A stretch of 6,376 nucleotides of DNA from Candidatus Hydrogenedentota bacterium (GCA_903922535.1 CAIXUF010000060.1:1-6376); one strand, 5' to 3'; counted from the stretch's first letter, positions 1-6,177 are shown. A program made the numbers and translations. Notes: generated from the sequence alone by a model not told the origin.

Positions 1-158
1 ATGGTGTCGGCCTTGACGGCCAGGAGATCGGCCGTAAGCGACTTCGTCTGTTGCATGACCTGCTCTTCGTCCGATGGCCCCTTCTGGCCGCCAAAGCACC
101 CTGTCACCAGCAGCAGGGCAAGGATGGGCATGACCGTCAGGATCGCGTACTTCTTCAT
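1..158 (-). CDS. Small lipoprotein, N-terminal part (runs off the left edge)
   Basis: This is the first 52 codons of a minus-strand gene whose 3' end lies outside the window. The product starts MKKYAILTVMPILALLLVTG followed by Cys21: a lysine-rich n-region, a hydrophobic stretch and a lipobox (LVTGC). It should therefore be cleaved by signal peptidase II and lipidated at Cys21. The mature part seen so far is short, polar and probably helical (GPSDEEQVMQQTKSLTADLL), a pattern common in small envelope lipoproteins. The ATG at 156-158 is preceded by AAAGGAAA at suitable spacing, which supports this start. No family is recognisable from the visible part. It is the next gene downstream of the 228-aa lipoprotein on the same strand but is separated by 289 bases, so a separate transcript is likely. 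Confidence 0.8.
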   Translation of the reverse strand, partial: MKKYAILTVMPILALLLVTGCFGGQKGPSDEEQVMQQTKSLTADLLAVKADT

Positions 159-230
159 GGAGGTTTCCTTTCGTCGTTGTGGTTGAGGGCACATTCCAAA
201 TCTCTGCATTCGCGCAAAAATCCGCGCAAC

Positions 231-259
231 AGTATGGGTATAGACCACCGCGGAAGCAA
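231..259 (-). promoter_or_regulatory. Weak sigma-70-like promoter candidate for the small lipoprotein
   Basis: On the minus strand, TTGCTT (254-259) and CATACT (231-236) are separated by 17 bases, about 70 bases upstream of the lipoprotein ATG. They match the consensus at 3/6 and 4/6 positions, so this is tentative. The -35 lies inside the inverted repeat at 251-290. Confidence 0.25.
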
Positions 260-290
260 AAAGTGACAGTCCCCCCGAAAAAAACTTCCG
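251..290. repeat. REP-like inverted repeat with GGGGGGACTGTCACTTTTT core
   Basis: CGGAAG (251-256) and CTTCCG (285-290) are perfect inverted repeats around 28 bases. On the minus strand these read as a run of seven T, then CGGGGGGACTGTCAC, then five T. The paired T runs around a G-run and ACTGTCAC give a strongly patterned element that does not look like coding sequence. Similar GGGGACTGTC-type motifs occur, as I recall, as dispersed REP-like sequences in some bacterial genomes. Only one copy is visible here, so repeat status is inference. Confidence 0.3.
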
Positions 291-447
291 GAATCTTCGC
301 GCTGTCATCCGACCCCCGCATTCACGCTTCAAGGATCTTCACGCCCAAAAGTCGGCCGCCCCGCCCCAAAAAGAGGAGTACCGGGCGCCGTACCGCGTCT
401 TTCTCCCGACTTTCTTTGGCTGCTGTTTCGGCGCACCCTCCGCCGCT

Positions 448-1134
448 CTACCTGTTGTTTGGCTCGAAATCCACGTCAAAGATCAAACCCGGAATCTTGA
501 TGTACTCGACCCGCACCTTCTGGTTGCGTCCGATGACCTTGAGCAGCCGGATGCCGCCAACCTCCTCGCCCTCCCGGGCCTGCACCTTTTGCACTTCCAT
601 GGTCTTGCGGTTGACCAGTTCCAGGAACACGTAGAGGTCGCCCTTTTCCTTGTCCTCAAGGAAGCCGCGCACACGGATCGTGGGTTGGTCCATCATGGTC
701 TTCGCCCGCTCCCCCAGCCGCGACACGGACATGCTTTCCATCTGGAGAATGTCGAACGCGTCCACGCAGGCAAGCGCCACGCGCCATCTTTCCTGCGTGC
801 TGGCCTGCTTGCCCATGTCGGCAATCCTGTAGCCCACGTCACGAAGGGCCTCGCGGCCAAAAGGCTGGTTGCCGTATTGGGACACCGCGTCGCGCAACTG
901 CATCATCACGGAAGACCGGGCCGCCTCGGACAGACCGCCCTTGCCTGCCGGCTGGGCCAGCACCGCCTCTATCGGCGCAAGCGCGGGCAGGACCAGCGCC
1001 AAGACCTCCTGCTTGCTCTGCGGCCCGACGGGACCCGCGGGCGGCGGCGGCGGCGGCGGCACCGGTTTGCACCCCGACACCGTTATGACGCCCATCAGCA
1101 CGCAAGCCAGCGCCAACAACCACTTCCTGTCCAT
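448..1134 (-). CDS. Polyproline-linked lipoprotein with a possible PilP/GspC-like C-terminal domain
   Basis: A 228-aa predicted lipoprotein. The signal peptide covers residues 1-21, with lipobox VSGC and the lipidated Cys22. A linker follows, with seven consecutive prolines (26-32) that could span a periplasmic gap. Residues about 40-145 are mainly helical and include a region with QERWRVALACVDAFDILQ. Residues about 150-228 look like a small beta domain: a strand around VRGFLED, YVFLELVN, REGEEVGGIRLLKVIG and a final VRVEYIKIPGLIFDVDF. The 'ReGe..ggi.l..vi' pattern is like the periplasmic homology region of PilP/GspC proteins, but this is pattern matching, not an established assignment. The start at 1132-1134 is backed by GAAGGAGGG with good spacing. 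It lies 125 bases downstream of the PHP gene on the same strand and may have its own promoter. Certainty is high that it is a gene and a lipoprotein, low for function. Confidence 0.85.
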   Translation of the reverse strand: MDRKWLLALACVLMGVITVSGCKPVPPPPPPPAGPVGPQSKQEVLALVLPALAPIEAVLAQPAGKGGLSEAARSSVMMQLRDAVSQYGNQPFGREALRDVGYRIADMGKQASTQERWRVALACVDAFDILQMESMSVSRLGERAKTMMDQPTIRVRGFLEDKEKGDLYVFLELVNRKTMEVQKVQAREGEEVGGIRLLKVIGRNQKVRVEYIKIPGLIFDVDFEPNNR

Positions 1135-1154
1135 TAGTCGCCCTCCTTCTCTTG

Positions 1155-1194
1155 CCGGGTGCCCTTCACCCGGAACATGCCTTCACGCCTGTTC
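1155..1194 (-). other. Two adjacent hairpins in the leader of the 228-aa lipoprotein gene
   Basis: CCGGGTG (1155-1161) and CACCCGG (1167-1173) form a 7-bp stem with a 5-base loop. Next to it GAACA (1173-1177) and TGTTC (1190-1194) form a 5-bp stem. The first hairpin ends about 10 bases before the GGAGGG ribosome binding site. No T-run follows, so these are not intrinsic terminators. They may stabilise the mRNA or affect translation. Confidence 0.3.
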
Positions 1195-1230
1195 AAGACC
1201 GCCATTCACACCGTTTTCCGCCTCGCTACA

Positions 1231-1239
1231 ATCATACCA
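1231..1239 (-). promoter_or_regulatory. Extended -10 promoter candidate for the 228-aa lipoprotein gene
   Basis: The minus strand reads TGGTATGAT, an extended -10 (TGnTATAAT) with one mismatch, 20 bases after the PHP stop codon and about 95 bases before the lipoprotein ATG. No good -35 hexamer is seen at 16-18 bases, as is usual for extended -10 promoters. It suggests that the lipoprotein gene can be transcribed independently of the PHP gene. Confidence 0.35.
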
Positions 1240-1259
1240 CAGGCATCCGCGGCCACAGT

Positions 1260-2603
1260 CTACTCCGCCACGGCGCGGAGCGCCTCCGCCGGATTGAGAT
1301 CGGGACCGATCTGGCCCAGCGCACCCGGCGGCGCCACGGCGGCGGCCCGGCCAAACGCCTCGTAAAAGGCATTCTTCTCCGCCTTGGCGGCAAAATTGTG
1401 GACCGCCCACGGGCTCAGGTAACCCATGCCCGCCCGCGACTGCAACAGCGTGTGCGCGTGCAGCAGCCACGCTCCCGCCGTGAACACCCCGTGCAGCGGG
1501 GCCATCTCGGGCGCGGCGAAGTCGTCCACAAAGCGCTGCCCGTGCGCGTTCATCTCGGTGCCCACGAAAATCGGCAAATCGCGCGCCTTGGCCCTTTCGA
1601 CAAAGTCGTACAGCTTGGCCACCTTCACCCGCTTCACCTCGGGGTCCTTAATGTTCCAGTTCCGGTCCGGGATGATGTTCACCGCCGCCACGCCCCCCGC
1701 CTGCATCACGTCGAGCAGTTCACCCATGCACTGCTCGCCCGACGAGGTGCCGTCGAGCAGCGCGAACACGGGAATCGCGCCATTGGCAAGCGAAAAACGG
1801 TTCACCTGATCTGCGGTGGGGAAATCCTCGCCCTTCGCCTCAATGTAGCCCACGCCGCCCTTCTTCATCGTCTTTGCGCGAATCACGCCCTGGAAGGCGG
1901 GCGCGTCGTCCAGGTTCTTCTTCACCGTCTCGGCGTCCATGCCCAGCTTCGACGCCCAGAAGTCCGCGCGCCGATCCCGGTCCGGATAGGCCTCTTCCGC
2001 CTTGGCGTAATAGGCCGCGCACACATGGCGCTCCGTGGCGTTGCCCGCGGGCGTCAGCGGCAGCACATCCGCCGCATAGTCCAGCGCAATCTCGTCAAGC
2101 AGCGGGTTCACCCGCTCCACGATGCGCTCATTGCGTGCCCGCGCCTGTTCAAGCAGGCGGGTGGCAACCGCCGGCTCGGAGACGGTGCCGGGCACGAAGC
2201 CCATGCCCATGTGGTAGCTGATGCCAGGCTCGCCGGGCGAATTGATCTCGCGATCCGCGAACTCGGGCACAAACACCCGCGTTTCCAGCCCGGCACCGCA
2301 GGGCATGCAGGAAAGCCGGCAGGCCTCCTGAAACTCAGCCACCCCGTCCAGCGCGTCGAAATCCACCAGGCCCATGGCCATGAGCCCCTGTTTCAGCCCG
2401 CGCCACACCAGCCCGGTCGGGGAATACCCGTAGCCGTTAAACGAAAAGAACGAATGGCAGTGCATGTTGAACGCCCCGCCCCGGGGCGGCAGTTTCACCT
2501 GCCCCGTCTTCGCCCGTTCCAGCAGCGCCACCAGCGCCTGCCGCCGCGTGTCGGGGTTGAAGTCGTCCAGCAGCGCTTCCAGTTGTTCAAGGGTCTCAGT
2601 CAT
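1260..2603 (-). CDS. PHP-domain-like protein (putative metal-dependent hydrolase)
   Basis: A 447-aa cytoplasmic protein without a signal peptide. After a helical N-terminus (LEQLEALLDDFNPDTRRQAL) comes FNMHCHSFFSFNGYGYSP, whose H48-x-H50 matches the first metal-binding motif of PHP (polymerase and histidinol phosphatase) domains. Glu107 in GAGLET fits the conserved 'G.E' motif and His131 in YHMGMGF fits a later histidine. The second motif, normally like TDHD, reads VDFD (81-84 region), so its histidine is replaced by Phe82. C-terminal strands include IPVFALLDG, GGVAAVNIIPD and LPIFVGTEMN (Glu350, His354). PHP proteins usually hydrolyse phosphoesters; the substrate here is unknown. The start at 2601-2603 is chosen for the near-perfect GGAGGT seven bases upstream. 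The open frame extends 77 codons further up but that part looks non-coding. It is divergent from the glycosyltransferase. Confidence 0.8.
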   Translation of the reverse strand: MTETLEQLEALLDDFNPDTRRQALVALLERAKTGQVKLPPRGGAFNMHCHSFFSFNGYGYSPTGLVWRGLKQGLMAMGLVDFDALDGVAEFQEACRLSCMPCGAGLETRVFVPEFADREINSPGEPGISYHMGMGFVPGTVSEPAVATRLLEQARARNERIVERVNPLLDEIALDYAADVLPLTPAGNATERHVCAAYYAKAEEAYPDRDRRADFWASKLGMDAETVKKNLDDAPAFQGVIRAKTMKKGGVGYIEAKGEDFPTADQVNRFSLANGAIPVFALLDGTSSGEQCMGELLDVMQAGGVAAVNIIPDRNWNIKDPEVKRVKVAKLYDFVERAKARDLPIFVGTEMNAHGQRFVDDFAAPEMAPLHGVFTAGAWLLHAHTLLQSRAGMGYLSPWAVHNFAAKAEKNAFYEAFGRAAAVAPPGALGQIGPDLNPAEALRAVAE

Positions 2604-2815
2604 GACAATTACCTCCGTCGAAAAGAAATCCGGTTCATCGTACTGAATACATCCCCATGGAGGCAATTCCTTTGCCGTTGCCACTGCGCACATACGAGAA
2701 ATACAGCAAGATGCCGCATCTGCATGGCACCACGGGTGGACCCGACGTCCTGCCGCATTTCTGGTGTTGTTGCTGGTGTTTGCGTGCATCCCCCCTGCAC
2801 GGGTATCGTTTCGCC

Positions 2816-3952
2816 ATGGAAGTTTCCAAACCATGCACGGCGGCGCTTCGGGTGCTCTTGCTGGCCGAAAGCCCCTATTTCGGCGGCATTACTTCCCATC
2901 TGCTGGCGCTGGTGGAGGAATTGCGGCGGCAGGAGGGCATTACGCCCGTGCTGGCCTGCCTGTCGGGACGCGGTCCGGACCGCACCTTGTTTGACCTTGC
3001 CGCCGCGCGCGGGATTGAGGTCATCAACGTGACCATGCGCGGCCGCTTTGATGTCGGCGTTATGAACTGCCTGCGCATGCTGGCCCACAGCCAGCGCATC
3101 GACGTGGTGCACACGCACAACTACCGGGCCACGCTGCTGGCCGCGGCCGCGCTGCGGCGCCTGCCGCTGGTGGTCACCTGCCACGGATTGGTCGGCACGC
3201 AGGCACCCATGACCGTCCGGGCCTGGCAGGCGCTCGAACTGCGCTGCATGCGCCGTGCGCGGGCAATCATCGCCTGCTCGGAACAGGTCAGGAAGGACCT
3301 GCTGGCACGCGGTGTCACCGCCACGAAAATCAGCCTGGTGCACAACGGCGTGCCCGGCCCCGATGCCGCCGCGCTTTCCGCTGACAAGACCGCGCTCCGC
3401 GCGTCGTTGGGCATTCCCGGCGGGGGACCGGTGGTGCTGTTTGCGGGACGCATCGTTGAAGGCAAAGGACTGGACCTGCTGCTGGAAGCCTGCGCGCAGC
3501 GGCGCGAATGGCGTTGCGTGGCCGTTGGTGATGGCCCCGCGCGCGGGGCGCTGGAGGCGCTGGCGCGGCGGCATGGCCTTGATGCGTTGTTCGCCGGAAC
3601 ACAGGCGGACATGACACCCTGGTACCTTGCCGCCGATGTGGTCGCGCTGCCGTCGCGCTCGGAGGCGTTCCCCATGGTGCTGCTGGAGGCTGCGGCCCAC
3701 GGCCGCCCGGTCATCGCAACCAACGTTGGCGGCGTGCCCGAGATCGTGGTGGACCGCGAAACCGGTGTGCTCCTGCCCGACCCGGCCGGGTCGGATACGC
3801 TGTCCGGGCTGGTGATGGCGTTGGACTTGCTGCGCAATCCGAAGGCGCGGAATGAAATGGGGTCGATCGCCCGGGCACGGTGGGAGGCGGAATTCACACC
3901 GGAGCACATGGCCCAACGCACTGCGAAGGTTTACCGCATCACCGTCGGTTGA
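2816..3952 (+). CDS. GT4-type (GT-B fold) glycosyltransferase
   Basis: A 378-aa glycosyltransferase of normal length for the GT4 family. It transfers a sugar from a nucleotide-activated donor to an acceptor, probably for envelope glycan or exopolysaccharide. The N-terminal acceptor domain has the first strand RVLLLAES, the glycine loop FGGITSHLL (Gly23-Gly24), VVHTHNYRA and CHGLVGT. The C-terminal donor domain has FAGRIVEGKGLDLLLEA with Arg212 and Lys217 (phosphate binding), AVGDGP, and the E-x7-E signature SEAFPMVLLEA with Glu283 and Glu291, followed by GRPVIATNVGGVPEIV and GVLLPDP. No membrane segment is seen. The open frame reaches back to 2657, but those 53 extra residues are cysteine-, tryptophan- and proline-rich and resemble no GT; starting at 2816 puts the first strand at residue 12. 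No clear Shine-Dalgarno precedes either start, so the exact start is uncertain. Donor and acceptor cannot be told from sequence. Confidence 0.9.
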   Translation: MEVSKPCTAALRVLLLAESPYFGGITSHLLALVEELRRQEGITPVLACLSGRGPDRTLFDLAAARGIEVINVTMRGRFDVGVMNCLRMLAHSQRIDVVHTHNYRATLLAAAALRRLPLVVTCHGLVGTQAPMTVRAWQALELRCMRRARAIIACSEQVRKDLLARGVTATKISLVHNGVPGPDAAALSADKTALRASLGIPGGGPVVLFAGRIVEGKGLDLLLEACAQRREWRCVAVGDGPARGALEALARRHGLDALFAGTQADMTPWYLAADVVALPSRSEAFPMVLLEAAAHGRPVIATNVGGVPEIVVDRETGVLLPDPAGSDTLSGLVMALDLLRNPKARNEMGSIARARWEAEFTPEHMAQRTAKVYRITVG

Positions 3953-3986
3953 GCGCGGCAAGGACATCGTGTTGGACCGGAGCTTG

Positions 3987-4012
3987 CGCGTGAAGTCACG
4001 CGTCACGCGTGA
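3987..4012. repeat. TCACGCG/CGCGTGA cluster able to form a hairpin
   Basis: CGCGTG (3987-3992) and CACGCG (3997-4002) form a 6-bp stem with a 4-base loop. They are followed directly by the perfect palindrome TCACGCGTGA (4003-4012), whose right half can compete for pairing with 3996-4002. It begins 34 bases after the glycosyltransferase stop. It could help end that transcript, but no T-run follows. Confidence 0.4.
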
Positions 4013-4058
4013 ACCCGGAAGCGGCGGTTGGCGCGCGGGTGTCATACAAAGCGCTTGC

Positions 4059-4173
4059 GTCCATGGACGATATGGACGATATGGACTGAATGGACGGGAT
4101 GGACACGCCTTCGAATCACCCACCGGGCCACGTCCATAAAGTCCATTACGTCCATCACGTCCATAGCGTCCAT
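4059..4173. repeat. Facing arrays of five ATGGACNNN and five GTCCATNNN units
   Basis: Five ATGGAC hexamers start at 4063, 4072, 4081, 4090 and 4099, each spaced by three variable bases. After 27 bases (4105-4131) come five copies of the complement, GTCCAT, starting at 4132, 4141, 4150, 4159 and 4168, again at exact 9-base period. The arms are both 42 bases and mirror each other, so the whole can fold into a long hairpin of five 6-bp helices separated by 3x3 internal loops. The left end overlaps a further GTCCAT to give the 10-base palindrome GTCCATGGAC (4059-4068). The hexamer is fixed while the triplet varies, which points to selection or copying of the hexamer. Position between convergent stops fits a two-way transcription barrier or a protein-binding array; both are inference. 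Confidence 0.85.
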
Positions 4174-4275
4174 GACCTGAAATTTGTCATGGCCTGCCAG
4201 ACAGCCAGCCGTTTCAAGGTTGGACAATAACGCGCCCGGTGTGCAGGGCATCCCCCGAACGCGGTCCTTTACGGC

Positions 4276-6093
4276 TCACTCCGGCAGCGCGACGTCGCCG
4301 AAGTTGTCCATGGACCGGTTCTCGCGCATGGCAAGGAGCATGTCCAGCGCCCGATCAAAGGGAACGGTGACCTGTTCCTTGACGCTGTAGCGCCGCCAGG
4401 TGACGGACCGGTCTTCGCGCTCCTTGGCGCCGATGACCCAGATGTTGGGGATCTTCTGCGTGACGGCGTTGCGGATCTTCTTGTTGAAACTTTCCTCGCT
4501 CATGTCGATGTCGGCGCGCAGATATTTCGCGCGCATCTTGCCGACCAGTTCGCGCCCGTAGGACTCGAACTCGGTGTTGACGAGGATGATGCGGACCTGC
4601 GTCGGGGCCATCCACGTGGGGAACGCCCCGCCGTACAGCTCGATGAGGAAGGAGATCATGCGCTCGTGCGTGCTCAGCGGGGCGCGGTGCAGGATGAAGG
4701 GCCGCTTGCGCTCGCCCTTGGCGTCCACATAGGTCAGGTCGAAGCGGTCGGCCATGATAAAGTCGAGCTGGCAGGTGGACACGGTCTCCTCGCGGCCCAT
4801 CAGGTTCTTCACCTGGATGTCTACCTTGGGGCCATAGAAGGCCGCCTCGCCCTTTTCCTCATTGTAATCTATGCCGATGTTCTGGAGCACCCCGCGCACG
4901 ACATTCTCCGAATGCTCCCACTCGTCGTAGCGCTCGACGAACTTGTCGCTTTTGGGATCATGCAGCGACAGGCGCACGCGGAAGTTGCCCAGGCGCAGGT
5001 GGTTGTAGTAGCGGCCGTACATGCCGATAACGGCGCGGAACTCGTCCTCCACCTGCTCCGACGGGCAGTAGATGTGGGCGTCATTCATGCACATGGCGCG
5101 CACGCGCAGCAGCCCCGACAGCGACCCGTGCTTCTCATAGCGGAAACAGTTGCCGTATTCGGCCAGGCGCAGCGGCAGATCGCGGTAGCTGCGCAGGCGC
5201 GCCGCATAGACCTTGTGGTGGTGCGGGCAGTTCATCGGCCGCAGGTAGTACTCGTCGTTCTCGTCGAGCTTCATGGGCGGGAACATGCTGTCGGCGTAGT
5301 AGGGCAGATGGCCCGAGCGGTGGTACAACTGCGCGCGCGTGATGACCGGCGTGGAGACGCGCTGGTAGCCCAGTTCAAACTCGACCTCGCGCGCCCACTG
5401 CTCCAGTTCGTCGCGCAAGACGGTGCCGTTGGGCATCCACAGCGGCAGGCCGACGCCGATATCGTTGTCCTGAATGAACAGGTCCAGTTCCTCGCCAAGC
5501 TTGCGGTGGTCGCGCTCCATGGCCAGCTTGCGCAGGGCGATGTACTCCTTCAGCGCGTCCTTCGACTCAAAGGCGATCCCGTAAATGCGCGTCAGCATGG
5601 GCCGCGACTCGTCGCCGCGCCAGTAGCTGCCCGAAATGCGGTCCAGCTTGAAACAGCCTTTGGGCACCTCGCCCAGGCGGTCCAGGTGCGGACCCTCGCA
5701 CATGTCGGTGAATGAACCGCTCGTGTAGAAGGACAGGGTGCCGTCGGCGGCCTTGCCCGATTCCACCAGTTCGCGCGCGTACTCGGCCTTGTAGACCTCG
5801 CCCCGCTCGTCGAACCAGGCCAAAGCCTCGTCGAGGGACTTGATGGCCCGTTCAAAAGGGGCGTTCTTGCGGGTGATCAGATCCATCCGCTTTTCGATTT
5901 CCGGCAGGTCCGCCTCGCCCAGCGGAGTGTCGCCGAAATCAAAATCGTAGTAGAACCCGTTCTCGACGGGCGGGCCGAAGGCCAGCTTCGCGGTCGGCCG
6001 CATTTCAAGCACCGCCTCGGCGAGCAGGTGCGCCAGAGAATGGCGCAACCGGTACAAAAACGATTCTTTGTCCTGGATTTCGTGCTGACTCAT
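4276..6093 (-). CDS. thrS: Threonine--tRNA ligase lacking the N-terminal TGS domain
   Basis: A 605-aa ThrRS that charges tRNA-Thr with threonine using ATP. The N-terminal TGS domain (about the first 60 residues in E. coli, 642 aa) is absent; the protein opens in the editing domain with H18-xxx-H22 (RHSLAHLLAEAV) and keeps its Cys132 and His136 (DMCEGPHL). The class II core shows motif 2 with FRYEKHGSLSGLLRVRAMCM and motif 3 starting LHRAPLSTHER. The catalytic zinc ligands are all present: Cys289 (RPMNCP), His340 (NDAHIYC) and His469 (LHRAP). Residues from about 497 form the anticodon-binding domain (VRIILVNTEFESYGREL, then IPNIWVIGAKE). The ATG at 6091-6093 has AAAGGG eight bases upstream; a TTG twelve codons further up would begin inside the terminator stem and is unlikely. 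The gene is convergent with the glycosyltransferase, so infC does not follow it as in many bacteria. A terminator before the start suggests attenuation. Confidence 0.97.
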   Translation of the reverse strand: MSQHEIQDKESFLYRLRHSLAHLLAEAVLEMRPTAKLAFGPPVENGFYYDFDFGDTPLGEADLPEIEKRMDLITRKNAPFERAIKSLDEALAWFDERGEVYKAEYARELVESGKAADGTLSFYTSGSFTDMCEGPHLDRLGEVPKGCFKLDRISGSYWRGDESRPMLTRIYGIAFESKDALKEYIALRKLAMERDHRKLGEELDLFIQDNDIGVGLPLWMPNGTVLRDELEQWAREVEFELGYQRVSTPVITRAQLYHRSGHLPYYADSMFPPMKLDENDEYYLRPMNCPHHHKVYAARLRSYRDLPLRLAEYGNCFRYEKHGSLSGLLRVRAMCMNDAHIYCPSEQVEDEFRAVIGMYGRYYNHLRLGNFRVRLSLHDPKSDKFVERYDEWEHSENVVRGVLQNIGIDYNEEKGEAAFYGPKVDIQVKNLMGREETVSTCQLDFIMADRFDLTYVDAKGERKRPFILHRAPLSTHERMISFLIELYGGAFPTWMAPTQVRIILVNTEFESYGRELVGKMRAKYLRADIDMSEESFNKKIRNAVTQKIPNIWVIGAKEREDRSVTWRRYSVKEQVTVPFDRALDMLLAMRENRSMDNFGDVALPE

Positions 6094-6170
6094 GACGCTG
6101 ACCCTTTCGCAAAAAGAAAAAGCCGCCAAAGCGGCTGTGCCAACAAAGCTCCGGTTGGCGTCCTATTGTG
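6094..6170 (-). promoter_or_regulatory. thrS 5' leader, possible attenuator
   Basis: Reading toward thrS, this stretch holds a poor -10 candidate CACAAT (6165-6170), a hairpin GCCAAC (6154-6159)/GTTGGC (6139-6144) with a 9-base loop, then an intrinsic terminator (6111-6136), and 17 bases later the start codon with its AAAGGG ribosome binding site. The GCCAA strand of the first hairpin can also pair with TTGGC in the loop and 3' arm of the terminator, which would break the terminator. This is the layout of a transcription attenuator. No T-box or codon-rich leader peptide was recognised, so the signal, if any, is unknown. Confidence 0.4.
6111..6136 (-). terminator. Intrinsic terminator immediately before thrS
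   Basis: On the minus strand AGCCGC, loop TTTG and GCGGCT form a perfect 6-bp GC-rich stem, followed at once by TTTTCTTTTT. This is a textbook Rho-independent terminator. It ends only 17 bases before the thrS ATG, so it either closes the upstream PDZ-gene transcript or conditionally blocks thrS. Confidence 0.8.
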
Positions 6171-6177
6171 TCATGGA

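Larger units (their letters stand above)
3953..4275. other. Convergent intergenic region between the glycosyltransferase and thrS
   Basis: These 323 bases separate the 3' ends of two genes facing each other, so they should hold terminators for both. No classic hairpin plus T-run is seen for either gene. Instead there is a TCACGCG cluster near the glycosyltransferase stop, the paired 9-nt arrays in the middle, and a small hairpin CCATGAC (4170-4176)/GTCATGG (4186-4192). I see no convincing gene or RNA here; open frames across the arrays arise because the unit length is a multiple of three. Confidence 0.7.

Noticed and set aside
2678..2707. Promoter for the glycosyltransferase: TTGCCA and TACAGC with 18-base spacing
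   Set aside because: The -35 is good but the -10 matches only 3 of 6 positions, so it was not listed as a feature.
2657..2815. N-terminal extension of the glycosyltransferase
   Set aside because: The 53 residues contain Cys/Trp clusters unlike a GT N-terminus, no ribosome binding site precedes the ATG at 2657, and the family fold starts just after 2816.
1152..3032. A 626-codon open frame on the plus strand across the PHP gene
   Set aside because: It is a histidine-, arginine- and leucine-rich antisense shadow of the PHP gene, and crosses into the glycosyltransferase in another frame. High GC makes such long shadows common.
2609..4123. A 504-codon open frame on the minus strand opposite the glycosyltransferase
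   Set aside because: It has no recognisable domain and is antisense to a clear GT4 protein whose motifs are in the other strand.
4059..4173. CRISPR array
   Set aside because: The repeat unit is 6 bases with 3-base spacers and the arms are inverted; CRISPR repeats are over 20 bases with similar-sized unique spacers.
4042..4251. A minus-strand open frame encoding MDVMDVMDF and VHSVHIVHIVH repeats
   Set aside because: The repeats are the 9-nt arrays read in frame (three codons per unit). Both arms become different peptides, and there is no supporting start context, so the signal is in the DNA, not a protein.
4666..5715. A 349-codon open frame on the plus strand opposite thrS
   Set aside because: It is antisense to unmistakable ThrRS sequence and has the biased valine/alanine/histidine composition of a shadow frame.
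6121..6160. T-box riboswitch for thrS (TGGCAC just before the terminator)
   Set aside because: Only TGGNAC of the conserved AGGGTGGNACCGCG is matched, and the 148 bases between the genes leave little room for a stem I with a specifier loop.
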